Assembly: GCA_002914845.1 (NCBI GenBank)
Contig: JXTC01000156.1
Coordinates: 62,001-126,000 of the forward strand
Reading direction: 5' to 3'
DNA length: 64,000 nt
Origin: Trema orientale
Lineage: Eukaryota; Streptophyta; Magnoliopsida; Rosales; Cannabaceae
Under the pieces are notes generated by a model. It was not told the origin of the DNA. It did not search any database and worked only from the letters and a program-made list of their open reading frames with translations. Of the stretch, positions 46,150-58,505 are shown in pieces. The position numbers were made by a program, and so were the translations under genes. Numbering within the stretch: position 1 is the first letter of the stretch; each line of letters starts with the position of its first letter.

Positions 46150-46390
46150 ACATATCCCAATTTTTATACCAAATTTTTTTGTACCAATACATCTGGTATA
46201 TAAGTTGTCACCATCTAGTTGGTGTGTTAAAACTTACTATAAATAAATTAAAACTTTTATAAATAAATTAAATATTATCATATTGAGTGATGACAAATCA
46301 CATGTCACATATCTTAGTATTAAAAATTTGGTAAAAAAATTAGTACTCAACCATTATCCATCTAATATTCACGTTTTGTTTAGGTGCTAA
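46150..46390. mobile_element. Foldback MITE with CCAATTTTTATACCAAATTT ends
   Basis: ATACCAAATTTTTTTG at the left is inverted as AAATTTGGTAAAAAAATTAG at the right, and ATAAATAAATTAAA blocks pair in the middle. A related element is seen at 61365-61560. Boundaries are approximate. Confidence 0.55.
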
Positions 46391-46671
46391 TCAAGCAAAT
46401 GTATATTCTTTAATTAGTCCGGTAACCAAGAATTTACACTCTTGGAGGCAACAATGAAATAAGAATAAAGCTTTGCCCTTTTTTTTTTTTTATTATTTTA
46501 ATAGAAGAAGAAAGGAAACTTGGGCAGCACAGCAAGCCAAGCACAAAATTACAATTACCCGGAACGTTATCTGATCATCATGCCCGTAGTCTTGCATACT
46601 CCATCACAAAGAAACTCAATATCTCTCTATCTCTCTCTTGTCGATTAATTTCAGTTTTCAACGTTGTTTCA

Positions 46672-49600
46672 ATGGCTGTAGAATCCAGATTTTTGTGCAT
46701 TGTTGCGGATCGGATCCTTGGAATGTTGCGTTCTAAATATTTTGAAGACGTTGGAGCTGTTTGGGGTGTACATGACGTGCTCGGTCAACTCGAACGGACC
46801 ATTTTAGAACTCAGACCACTACTTCGTAATCTGGAGACCCAGGCATTTGCACGGGAGGAAGAATGGCGTATCGACGAGTATGACATCAGTCATAGGGCAG
46901 GCAAATCCGAAGAGCTACTCCAGGAGGCTGTTAGCTTGCTGGAGGACTTAGCATGCGGAGCTAATTATTTGCAGCCAGATGGAAGCTACAAAATGCCAGA
47001 AAAGGTACTGTTGTGGGTGACTGTTAATTCAAGTAGGACTGACAATTTATATTATTGCGTGTGTTCGGGTCAACAAAATTATAACGCGACACGATTAATA
47101 AATATGTTAAAAATTTAAATCTGAACTCGAAACGATTAATACACGTGTAACACAATATGACACGTGCAACTCGTTTAATAAATGTATCATGTGTCGTATC
47201 ATGGCCCATTTAACATGATTATTTAAAATTGACACGATTACTTAAATTTAATATGATTATGCACTAATTAATTCAACTAAATACATATTATGTTTACAAT
47301 TAATCAAAATCATATTTAAAATGTTAATAAACGTGTCATATTTGTGTCTTGTTGACATAACACAAAAATGACTCGTTTAACAAAACATGTTACATGAATT
47401 ATTTTTTGGTTAATAGCATATTGATCCAAAATCCAACCGTTTATTGTTCGTGTTACGCGTGTTAACCCGAAATTGATACGAAAATTAAATAAATCACCTA
47501 GTCTTGTTTATTTCATATCGCATCACCAATATCATATAGAAAATTATCGGCCCTAAATTCAAGAATGCCTAATCTAAATAGGATTTGACTAGTTGGGATT
47601 GTAGGAGAGTTTCGTGGTAGTAGGATAGTTGAGTAGTATTAGGATTCTTAATAAAATACTTAAATGTAAGGATTTCTATTAAGAATAAGATTCTTATTAC
47701 TATTGGAACTAGTCTACCAGTAGAACTCTATAAATAGGTCTTGTATAAAGTCAATTTTTGAGTAAGCTTGAGATAACAAGAGAAATTAATAATGTAAATT
47801 TCGTGAGAGAGGGACTCCTGAGAATTCTGGTGGAGTGAAAGCTAAGAGTGGGTATGTAACGCCCCCCTAACCTAGCCGGTCGGGCTTTGCTTAAAAACGT
47901 AACCAGCTAGGCCAAGGCGCGTTAAGCCATCGTAACTTTCATTGAAAACTGAGCATTCGATAGCGGAAGAACTGAAAAGGGTTAAGATTTTGTCTTTACA
48001 CTTAAAAAGTTTACAAATAAATTATAAACGTGTCATGGGATAAATGGAATTGTAGCTCAGCCAACTTTCCAGAAATTACTGATGCAACTAAAACCTGTAT
48101 TACAAGAACTATAATGAGCTAACGCTCAGTAAGTAAAGACGATACATGCATAACAATGATGACGTGCTCTAAAAATATTTGTTATCCATTGTACAACTTT
48201 CTTTGGAAAACATTCTTTCTTTAAATATCATTTTGGGCCCCATTTTAAGCATAACTTCTAACTTAGTGACATAGTAGACCTCTTAATATTTATCATTTGA
48301 GGCTTACCCTGTCTTGGCCCTTTCGCCTCAAGGGATTTGACCTCCCTCTTATTTGGCTCACCCTATCTTAGACTTAACCTCAAGGGATTTCGCCACTTCT
48401 TTTCTACACAATCATTAAGCCAGAAGCCATACTTCATAAACAACATAACTTAAAAACTTAGATACATGGTAGCCTTTTCTTAAAAACGTGAACTTCATAA
48501 AATCACTTTAATTTTTCCTTTCATAAACATGCCTTATGCATATGCCATGAACATTACTCTATAAACAACATAGTAGTATACATAGGTACATATAAATAAG
48601 CACGTATTTCACATAATATTTAGAAAATACTTGTACTTACTATGCTCTTGTAACGTAGTAAAAACATTTATCTTTACTTACCTCGAGCAGATATTCCTCT
48701 TAATCTTCGGCTCTATTCCCAAACTTTTCTCTATCTTTCTTTCCTCTTTAATTTTTTCTCCGAACTTTACTAGAAATATGGGTGGAGTAGTGTATGTTTA
48801 AAACTAATTCTCAAGGCCTATTTATAGATTTCACTAAGCTCCTTAAGCTAGTAGATTACTCATCACCTAAAACTTCCCCCATCGTGACACCTAGCGCCAC
48901 ATGCCCTATCCACATCGAGCCACTTAACTTAGCTTAAATATTGACACCTAGTTGCTACTAACATCATCTACATGCTTGACACCTAGCTCACCCAAATGTT
49001 GACACCTAGTTGCCACTAACCTCATCTGCATGCTTGACACCTAGCTCATCCTAATATTGACACCTAGTAGCCACTAACCTCATCTACATGCTTGACACCT
49101 AGCTTGTCCTATTACACCTCGTGCTTCTAACTTACACCTCGTGCTTTCAAACTTTACACCTCGTGCCTTGAATTGACACCTCGTGCCTTCGATTCAACAC
49201 CTCGTGCTTTTGATATTACACCTCATACTTACAGTGACACCTCGTGCTTATGGACACATCATGCTTAGAACACCTCGTGCTTCACTTTTTGACTTATCAT
49301 CTAAATATCACGATTTATATAACTGTCTTGCACGAAAATCGAGAAATACTAACTTTTCCCTAGGAACTGATCACAACATCAGAAATAATCTTGTCTCTTC
49401 TGTCAGCAGCTTATCTATTCTAGATTATTGGAAACTTAACTGTCAGTTTTCGTCGAAAATATTTTCTTTCGTCATATTGTCTATCATCAAAAGTTTATAC
49501 TGCTAAGTACCTCAATCAGTAGCTTATCTCATTTCTATTGTATAAAACCTAACAGCAAAAGTTCGTCTCGTAAAACGTGAAATCCTTTTGCTAGGATCTT

Positions 49601-52600
49601 CATGAACTTATAAAAGCATTAAGCTCCTCATTGACCAACTTAACTCCTCTACTTAACTTCAAACTAGACAAAACTCTATTACACATAACATGTATGCATG
49701 CACTTGAATCAGGGTGTGACAGGATAATTATAGGTTCTTGAGATTTTTCGGGTTAACGAAAACTGTAAAGCATAATTATGGGCTTTGGGGTAGACGAAAA
49801 CTGTAAAGCATAAATTATTCTGTTTTTTAGTAGAATAAATGCTGGTAATCTTCCGTGAACATAGGCTATAATTTGTAATTTGTAGATGATTATAGATAAA
49901 TTATGTTTATTGTTCGTGTTACGCGTGTCAACCCGAAATTGATACGAAAATTAAATAAGTCACCTAATCTTGTTTATTTCATATCGCATCACCAATATCA
50001 TATAGAAAATTGTCGGCCCTAAATTCAAGAATTCCTAATCTAAATAGGATTTGGCTAGTTGGAATTGTTGGAGAGTTTCGTGGTAGTAGGATAGTTGAGT
50101 AGTATTAGGATTCTTAATAAAATACTTAAATGTAAGGACTTCTATTAAGAATAAGATTCTTATTACTATTGGAACTAGTCTACCAGTAGAACTCTATAAA
50201 TAGGTTATTACTATTGGAACTAGTCTACCAGTAGAACTCTATAAATAGGTCTTGTATACGGTCAATTTTTGAGTAAGCTTTAGAGAACAAGAGAGATTAA
50301 TAATGTAAATTTTGTGAGAGAGGAACTCTTGAGAATTCTGGTGGAGTGAAAGCTAAGAGTGGGTAATATAAGTTCTTGAGGTTTTTTGGGTTAATGAAAA
50401 CTGTAAAGTATAATTATGGGCTTTGGGGTAGACGAAAACTATAAAGCATAAATTATTCTAGTTTTTAGTAAAATAGTTGCTGGTAATCTCCTGTGAACAT
50501 AGGCTATAATTTGTAATTTGTAGATGACTCTAGATGAATTATGTCAAATATTTGTGTTCTTTCCTTGTGTCTGTGTCCGATTGAATTTAGATTTACTTTA
50601 ATATTTAGATCAATACTACAATCTTAGTGGCGTGGCTTTTACAACAGGTACGCCGTTTCTTCTCAAACCCCAAGCATTTTAAGCTCAATAATATTCGTAA
50701 GATACTGGAAGCCTTAAATGAGATCAGACTAGCTGAAACTAGAGCTCCGGAAGGACAGTTTGCGTTTGAGTCTGATTATGAGACAGTCAGGGCAATCCAA
50801 TTTCCAAATGGGGTGGAGGAGGTTGAATCGTTCATAGTCCAAGGAGGAGCTCCCAACTCATGGGATCATGTGGCTAAAATTGAAATCATTAATATTTTGT
50901 TGGATATGAAATTTGAACAGAATGTGACGGTCCTTCCCCTAATTATATTGGATTGGAAAGCGACCAGTACGTTTTCACTGGACGTGTTCAAGGATGGGAG
51001 GGTACAAAAACATTTTCACAAACGAATTTGGATAAGCGGTCTTGATAGTTTCGACAATCCTATACCAGTTCTAAGAGCAATAGCCGAACATATTGCAGCT
51101 GGTCCTAAAGTTATCACTGATAACAGGGATGAGTTAATAAAACTTATTAGCTCATCACTATCTGGAGTTCGATACCTTATCGTATTAAGTAGAAGGTGGA
51201 ATAGCAATAATCCTGAATATTGGCTTTTCCTTAGAGATTTGATAGGAATCGGTGACAAGGGGAGTAAAATAATTGTAACTACAAGTAACGAAGAGGTTGC
51301 AATTAGTATTACAGGCACATGCAGTACCATCCAACCATATCGCTTAGCTTGTCCAAGTGAAGATGAGTTGTGGAGTTTATTTGAGAAAGTGGCTTTTGTG
51401 CATGCACAACCGAAAAACAAACTTAGGATAAATGTTGGGAAAAAGATTGTAAATGGGTTTGTAACATGGACCATCGGACTCCCACTTGTCATAGAGGCAA
51501 TAGGAAGCATGTTATATTTTGAAGCTTCAGAAGCGGAGTGGCAGCTTTTCTATAAAAATGAAGATGCATATTGGAAACATCGAACGTTTCCATATTCTAA
51601 ACTTCAATTTAATGAGGAGGACTATAATCTACGATATAACATGGTGTTACTGGAGCGGTGTTACGATCATCTCCCTTTACCTCTAAAACATTGTTTTGGT
51701 TATTGTAGCTTATTCCCGATAGATTATGAAATTGATGTGCAGACAATGATAAAATTGTGGATGGCACAAGGCCTTATTATTGATGAGCCAGGGAAGTCTG
51801 TAGAGGATGTTGGTTATGAGTATTTCCTGAATTTACTTAGAAGATCCTTCTTTCAGGATCCCAAAATCGATGTGAGGAGACGAGTGATAAAATGCAAAAT
51901 GCATCCTCTGATGCATCATCTTGCAACTCTTTTAGCCAGGAAACAGTGCTACTTATTCTCACCTGATGCTTTTCATAAATATGATGATAGATCTTCCCAT
52001 GTATCATTCGGTTTTGATGTATTCACAGCAGAAGTTGCAAAAGATTTCAGTTGGAGATATACGCGATCATTTCTTCTGCAGAGTCAGTTATGGGAAAAGT
52101 ACAGTGGAAGACACGCCAACTACGATGCTATTATTTCTAGATGTGGACTTTTACGGGCATTGGATTTGCGTGCTATTGGGATTAGGACAGTTCCATCTTC
52201 CATTGGTGAGTTGAAGTTTTTGAAATATCTCGATCTTTCTGAAAATGGAGATATCACGAAACTGCCTAACTCCATCACCAATCTTCTGAAGTTGCAAACG
52301 TTGAAACTCTCGTCCTGTTTCAAGCTTAGAGAGTTGCCAAGAGACATTCAAAATTTGGTCAACCTCCGGCATCTTGAGATTGATGGGTGCTATAATTTGA
52401 CTAGTCTACCCCGAGGATTTGGTCAACTAACTAATCTTCGGACGTTATCGCAAATTGTACTGAGCAAGGACTCTTCTAAGCACGATGCAGAGCTAAAAGC
52501 AGTGAACGGACTGGTTAACTTGAGAGAAGAGTTTCAGATTAAAAATCTGAGACATGAAAAAGATGTGACTGCGTATGTGAATGTTGTACCATGTGGAGTT

Positions 52601-53605
52601 CGATCCTTGTCATTAGAATGGGACAGTCACGCACCGAAGTCAAAAGATAAAGAAACACCAACAGATCAGAGTGAAAATCTCTTTCCAAATCTTGAAGAAT
52701 TGACTGTAAATGGATTCAATGGTGTCACTTTATTTTCTCCCGGCATCAGTAGCAAAATGGTGAAGCTTACGTTGAGGAGATGTGCAAATTGCCAATATCT
52801 ACCATCACTCGATCAGTTATTGCATCTCAAGGTATTGATACTGGACGAGATGATCAAACTGGAATACATTTCGAACAAAGATTCTAAATCAGAATCGACA
52901 ACATTCTTTCCTTGCTTGCAAGAACTCTGGCTCACAGAACTTCCTCAGCTACAAGGATGGTGGGAAAAAGGAGTCAATGACTTGACAGCTTCATTTTCTT
53001 GTCTTTCGAAATTGGTTATTGAGGATTGCCCAAACTTAGCTACCATGCCTCTTTTCCCAACTCTAGAAGCAGGCCTAGTTCTGGACACAACTTGCTGGAA
53101 GCCATTCCAACTCACCATGGAGCAGAAAACAACAGCAACCTATGATGAAGCATCATCATCAACTTCTCCTCCTCCATCTGCTCCTCTCTCCAAGTTGAAG
53201 AATCTGAGTATTGTAGGCATTAAGGACTGCAAAGTGGATGAAATTAAGTGGGAAACATTAAACTGCCTCAGATTTTTGAGATTCGATTGTCTTCCAAATC
53301 TGACAACTCTTCCCGAGGGACTTCAACAAGCCACTAGTTTGCAAGAACTCCATGTTTGGCGTTGTGGTATCAAGGAAATTCCGAACTGGATCAACAAGCT
53401 CGAACAACTTAAAAAACTTGCGATTCGGGTGTGCTCCAGTTTGAAATCACTACCTGAAGAAATTCGTAGCCTTCACTCTTTAGAGACACTAGAGATTGAG
53501 GACTGTAACACATTGTTAAGGAGATGCGAAAAGGAAATAGGCGCAGATTGGGAAAAGATTGTACCCATCCCCTATAAGCGTTTGGGTCCAATTTCAGGGA
53601 GATGA
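46672..53605 (+). CDS. CC-NB-LRR protein with degenerate nucleotide-binding motifs
   Basis: Two exons, 46672-47004 and 50648-53605, join in phase 0 (AAAAG|GTACTG ... ACAACAG|GTACGC) to 1096 residues. Exon 1 (111 residues) and the start of exon 2 (RRFFSNP) give an Rx-type coiled coil. The NB-ARC scaffold is recognisable: IWISG in place of RNBS-A, GSKIIVTTS for RNBS-B, GLPLVIEAIG (about 388), CFGYCSLFPIDY for RNBS-D. But the P-loop GMGGLGKTT is ILDWKATSTF (about 211-220, lacking the Gly-Lys-Thr), the kinase-2 Asp pair is Ser-Arg (YLIVLSRRW, about 287-295), and MHD is MHP (about 529). About 14 LRRs follow, with a break in the Ser/Pro-rich segment near 53140-53190. The frame has no stop over 3 kb. 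It cannot be expected to bind nucleotide normally; it may act as a decoy, sensor or regulator, or be early in decay. Exon 2 has no ATG near its start, which supports the splice. Confidence 0.85.
47034..47555. mobile_element. 522-bp hAT-like element in the NLR intron
   Basis: Ends TAGGACTGACAATTT and AAATTATCGGCCCTA are inverted, and the flanks are a perfect 8-bp duplication AATTCAAG (47026-47033, 47556-47563), the hAT signature. No transposase remains. Related to the element at 44228-44784. Confidence 0.85.
47855..49721. mobile_element. 1867-bp solo LTR
   Basis: Begins TGTAACGCCCCCC and ends GGGTGTGACA, i.e. TG...CA ends, with 5-bp flanks GGGTA (47850-47854) and GGATA (49722-49726) that differ at one base. 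The sequence around it is contiguous in the second copy of the tandem duplication. The TGTAACGCCC/TGTCACACCC-type ends are common in Ty3/Gypsy-type plant LTRs. No internal retroelement genes are present, so it is a solo LTR left by recombination. Confidence 0.8.
48885..49290. repeat. Minisatellites inside the solo LTR
   Basis: Two kinds of tandem unit follow each other: a ~60-70-base unit with GACACCTAG...CCACTAACCTCATCTACATGC (three copies), then a ~18-23-base unit around ACACCTCGTGC (about nine copies). Confidence 0.82.
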
Positions 53606-53624
53606 TCCAAAGTAACTCCCTTGT

Positions 53625-53890
53625 TCAGGTACACATGTCATTTATGTATAATACCAACTTTGTTTATATCATTGTCACCTCTCTCTTGGACAATTTTGTT
53701 GTAACGGGGAAGATTCATTATATTTTTCCTTTTTTTTTTTTGGTGTTGCAGATTAGAGTAGGCAATCATTTCTTTAGATCCCTTTGATTTTTCACCAGTA
53801 AGGTAATTGATTTTTACTTATTTAGTTAAATCGAAATAACCACTCGTTTACGATCACGATTTATACACATAACTCATGGTGCTTTAACAT
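53625..53890 (+). repeat. NLR 3' flank, first copy
   Basis: Matches 56096-56360 in blocks, including CAGATTAGAGTAGGCAAT and CCCTTTGATTTTTCACC versus CCCTTTTGATTTTTGACC. The duplicated flank shows that a second NLR copy once stood to the right. Confidence 0.75.
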
Positions 53891-55289
53891 AAAATTACGA
53901 TCTGATAATACACGTACTCATTATAATGTTTAACAATCTGAATATACATGCACGGTCTTCTTATTGAACATACCAGCATGGAGTCATGAGACTTTTTTCA
54001 ACAATACAAATACTTCTAATGCTCATTGTCATTTTTCAGGGGGATATGTGACTTTTTCTGATTGATTTTTTTTATTGCAGAACAAGTTGCAGAATGTATT
54101 TAGGTTAAAATAGGATCTTATTTTACTCTCCTGTTCTATGAATTTGAGCAAGGCGAGCATAATGTGGTACTCACAAAATTCTTATTTTATGCCTGTGATT
54201 TCATATGTTTCTCCATTCTACTAACTTGTAATTTTCTTTAAAAAAAAAACAGATAGATGAAGTAGTCTATGTAGATGAAAAGAAAACAGTTGCAGGTTGG
54301 GATAAGATTGGTCATATTTGAGAAAAGCATTTCTATCCAATTTCTGAGAGATTATCCTTAGATCCTTTCCCCATTTTAGGTAAGTCTCCATAGAGAATCA
54401 AATCTCAGGTTTCTTTATCATTATCATCTTCTTTTCCTCTTGAAAAATTTTCATGTTTTTGGACAATTTATCCAGTTCTTCCTTTTTTTTTTCTTTAGGA
54501 CTAATTATTCAAAGATACAAGGATTTCAAAGAGTTGGCATGCCCTGAGACAAATTTCACTAAAACTTTGTAGCAACTGGACATCTAATGGTAATCATCTC
54601 ATATTCTTATTTTGCTACTGTAATATTGAAAGACGTGTTATAAATTTTTTTTTTTTAAAAAAAAAAGAAGGAAAATTGTCTGACTAATTCAGATTTGACT
54701 TTTGTGTTGCAGAAAAAATTGATTAAAAAAAAAAAATTGCTATACAATTGGATCTCTGTGTTTGTGCAAATCATATGTAAAGAGGTAATTAAAAATTTCA
54801 TTGACAAATATGCACAAAAGAAGTGAAATTTTGATAATTGAGCAATTTAGGCTTAGCAAGCTTGTTTCTACTTTTTCAATAGTTATGCCACTACTTGACA
54901 TCATTGCCTCAAGTAATGCATAGTATTGTAACCAACTTACAGAGCTAACTTTGCTGTTTAATGCATTAATGACTCTGTAGTCTGTTCAAGGTGCGCACTT
55001 CTTTGTTTAAGCTCTTCAACTACTCTAACAAATTTAGCATGATTTTCTGCATTCCAACATTGGAGAAGGTAACAAATTCTATTTTAGTCCTTTTTATAAC
55101 GTTGAATTCTTGTTCAAAAGCTGTGCAAAGCACTCGTCTAATTAACGCGTGAGATCTATTCATTTCTGTTGTTGCAATGTTTAGTGAAGTCCAGGGCTAT
55201 TGCTGTGAGTGTGTGACAACCCTTGATGGAGCTATTCGATTTCGACATTCTCACAGGTTCTCTTTCAATGTTATTACCATATTATTATA

Positions 55290-55730
55290 TGATAAGAATT
55301 AACGAACGATAATCGACAATAAGAATGAAAAATAAGAACACACAGATTTAAGTGGAAAACCCTAATCGAGAAAAATCACTGGCAGAGGAGGAAATTTCAC
55401 TATGTCGAAAATAGGGTACAGAAGGTGGTGTTTTACACGGCCAAGCCAAGTATATATAGAATCCCTAAAACCCTAAAGTACATACGTGTACGGATAAAAA
55501 CTGTACGGAAAAATCGGCCTAATAAAACGGGGCCTGTCGGCCCAATCCCTCCGCTTTCACCACAGATCTCAAAATTTCTCCCAATTATAAAAATATCACA
55601 CATGTCGCACCGCGAAGCTTTCGAGCTAAGGCAAATAGAATTCGGGTCACGAACTCTAACATTATATGTGCATATCCATAACTGGTTTATCCAATTAAAT
55701 TACAATTTGAAACTTGCCTGATCAGAGTTC
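55290..55730. repeat. LTR-like fragment
   Basis: Contains AAGTGGAAAACCCTAATCGAG and GGAAATTTCACTATG, wording typical of plant LTRs, and no gene. The 61.9-62.1 kb stretch has similar TTTCACTATG wording. Ends were not found. Confidence 0.35.
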
Positions 55731-56095
55731 TAAACCATACTTAAGTTGCGTGTCTCAAGGGGTATACCAAGATGAAAGCAAGCACGTCTGGCCCTTCTTG
55801 TCCAACATTTCTTCGATGTTCAACTAAATATCCGGTTTCGGTGGCCAACAATAAAAGCTCAAACATGGTCCAGAATGACAAAGGATAGGCCAAGGCTTAA
55901 AACAGGTATAATGATATACTACTGCATCAAGGCCTCTTTCTTCAGAAAAAGTCGACTGCAAAACTTCTTGTAGTATAGGCACTGCGTAAAGAAGGTGATT
56001 ATAAAAGTCTACTTCTAGGTATGTGCCTTCATCTTTACCTTTTTTTTAACTAACTTGTAATTTTCATACTCAATCAAAGATAAAGAAACTCAATA

Positions 56096-56360
56096 TCTCC
56101 AGTCATTTATGCATAATCCCAACTTTATTTATCATTTTCATCTTCCTCTCTTGACAATTTTGATATAACAGGGGAAACTCCTCTCCTTTGTTTTGGTATT
56201 GCAGATTAGAGTAGGCAATGTTTTGCTTAGGTCCCTTTTGATTTTTGACCGGTGAGTCAGTTAATTTTTACTTACTGATTAACATATTGAAACCATACAT
56301 TTAGGATCATGAGTCATACGCATAACTTCATTGTGTTCAACATACCATTTCGATCTGAGG
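56096..56360 (+). repeat. NLR 3' flank, second copy
   Basis: Paralogue of 53625-53890. It lies about 2.5 kb downstream, before the LRR relic at 57140-57300. Confidence 0.72.
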
Positions 56361-57139
56361 ATACGCATAACTTAGTGTGTTTTAACAAACCATTTTTTTT
56401 TTCCAGCAGTATACATTGATGCTCCAGGTAATTAATGCTAATTCTAATTGTCATGTTCGGGGGTTCTTACATCCAATTTAAATTACCATCAATTAATTAT
56501 TGAATTTTATGTGTCACTGATCAAAATTTGTGAAAGTACATATATATCATGCTTATGCTGTAATGTTGTATGGTTTACTGAGTGATTTTTATTCATTTTC
56601 TATTATTGCAGTACTCTTTCGTGAGGCTGGTGCTACTGGTTATTTTATGATCTGACTTGACTACCAGGTCTTTTTTCAAGATTATAAGGTTTATCTAAAT
56701 TGTGAGTAAATTATGTCTAGTTTGAAAGTTTGACTGATCAGAGTTCAAAATAAGTATTAAACATCCATTGTACTTCTAGGCATGTGATTAATTTCATCTT
56801 TACCTCTATTCTACTAACAGGTAATTTTCATTATACACTAGTGTTAAATTAATTTGTGCAACTCCTTAAGCCCTCTAAATGGTCTATTTTTTTTTCAGTG
56901 AAACCATATCAATTTATATATTTACAAGCAAGATTCGATGCACATATTTAACTTATAGTCCAAGTTTTTCAAGATTTTGTTTCTCATTGTAAATTTCATG
57001 TTCTTGTAGCGTGGACCGTATGAAGCAAAGCTTACGGAATGGAATTGCCCACGCTAGAGCTTAAAGGGATGTTAGAAAAATGGACTCATTTTGTGGAGAT
57101 GATGATAATTCTTTAGCCTCGAGGAATATCACAATTTAC

Positions 57140-57300
57140 CTTCATTTCCTTGTCTCTCTCGATCATTTCTTAAGAATTGTCACAAGCTATCTAGCATCAA
57201 AGAAGGGACTCGTGCCGGACACCGGCGCATCTCGAAGCCAGTATTCCAACTGGCCGTGAAGCAGAGTGAGAGCATGACCGTCAACATGAATGAACAACGT
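57140..57300 (+). pseudogene. NLR LRR-region relic
   Basis: CCGGACACCGGCG...GAAGCCAGTATTCCAACTGGCC...GAAGCAGA matches CTGGACACAACTT...GAAGCCATTCCAACTCACC...GGAGCAGA at 53088-53130 of the NLR gene, with the preceding LRR also recognisable. It carries frameshifts and stops. Confidence 0.65.
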
Positions 57301-57729
57301 ACATGTTTTCTTATGTAAGGAGTTTTGGAGTTACATTTGCCATAAACTAGCTGAAACGGTCAAAAAGACAATTACTTCTTCTGCTGAGTGAATTCTATAA
57401 ATCAGTAGTAGACAAAGAGAGTGATTTCATTTCATATAAAGATAATCTTAGAGCAGTTGTGTCATTTCTCCAGAAGTAAGATGAATCTACTTTTATCTTC
57501 ACACACACAAAATCTACTACGTGTTGTCTTTTGTAATCCTTTAATTCTTTTCCTTATTCAAAGGCATATCGACTCAAGCTTCCCACAAGTTTTTTATGCT
57601 AGCAAGATTACTATATGTCATAGATAGTTAAATATGAGCTTTGCATGAAATAAATAAGTAAAGAAATATGTTCAAAATCTTCATTATACACAGGAAAACG
57701 AAGAGGTGGTCACTTCATTTGCTTTTTAT

Positions 57730-58505
57730 AACTTGTTTTCCGCTTATTGTCGTATTACCCATTTATTGTCGTTTTTATGAATTTTTATCGTTGATTCTTT
57801 TTGTTTACCTTTTCTTTATTTTGTAACAATGTCATTTATTGTTTATTTTCTCTTCATTAATCCCCTTCCCATGTTATTTTTAAAACAAAAAATAAAATAA
57901 AATAACTTTGTCGCTTGTCCTTATTGTTGTCGTCTTTTCTTGTTGTCTAATCCATATATAATAATATTGTCATTTTTCAACTTTATTAATTATATTCCAA
58001 TACCTGTCATTTTAGGATGCGTTGTGAACTTGCCACTTCTGAATTTCTGATGTTCTGTGTTTTCTTTTATTATTTTTTTCTTTTTTCTTTTTTCTTTTTT
58101 TTTTTTTTGAAATTTGATGTTCTGTGTTTTGTTGTCCTGAAAAAGTTTATTATCGTTTAATATTTTTAAATTATCGTTTTCTCCTTGATAATTAGTCTGT
58201 TCTTTTAATTTTTTTTCTTTTACATTTTCTTGTCGGATCATAATTTGGTCGTGGTTTAAGCTTCTTTCCGCTTTTCAAGGAAAATCGTCTTATTGTGTTT
58301 TATTTGGCGTTTTTAATTCAACCTTGTTTATACCTCAAAAAAATTATAATAATAATAATAATAAAATTCAACCTCGTTTATTGTTATTGTCGTTTACCTA
58401 TGCTGTTGTCGTTTTTCTCCTTTATAATTGTTTTTCCAAGCTATTGTTTTTCCACCGATGTCGTTTTTAGCTTTAATGTCGTTTCTATTATGTTGTCGTT
58501 TTAAG
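57730..58505 (+). repeat. Long cluster of TGTCGTTTT motifs
   Basis: TGTCGTTT, TATCGTTT or one-base variants occur about fifteen times (e.g. near 57747, 57768, 57929, 58153, 58173, 58391, 58407, 58460, 58478, 58497) with irregular 13-100-base spacing in T-rich DNA. No ORF. It lies just 3' of the broken MBOAT copy. Confidence 0.75.

Larger units (their letters stand above)
47440..50535 (+). repeat. ~600-bp tandem duplication in the NLR intron
   Basis: Copy 1 is 47440-47854 plus 49727-49906, split by the solo LTR. Copy 2 is 49907-50535. They agree over long blocks (TTGTTCGTGTTACGCGTGT; GGATAGTTGAGTAGTATTAG; GGGCTTTGGGGTAGACGAAA). Copy 2 also has an internal 45-base tandem duplication at about 50162-50250. 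Copy 2 includes the right end of the hAT-like element, so that insertion came first. Confidence 0.88.
53606..56095. other. 3' flank of the NLR gene with intron-like blocks
   Basis: Several TTGCAG and GTAAG sites suggest a spliced 3' UTR (e.g. acceptor ending near 53752). No further coding exon is seen. A copia-LTR-like piece lies at 55290-55730. Confidence 0.45.

Noticed and set aside
48885-49290. CRISPR-like or satellite array
   Set aside because: Repeat units are imperfect, lie inside a plant LTR and have no unique spacers of constant size.
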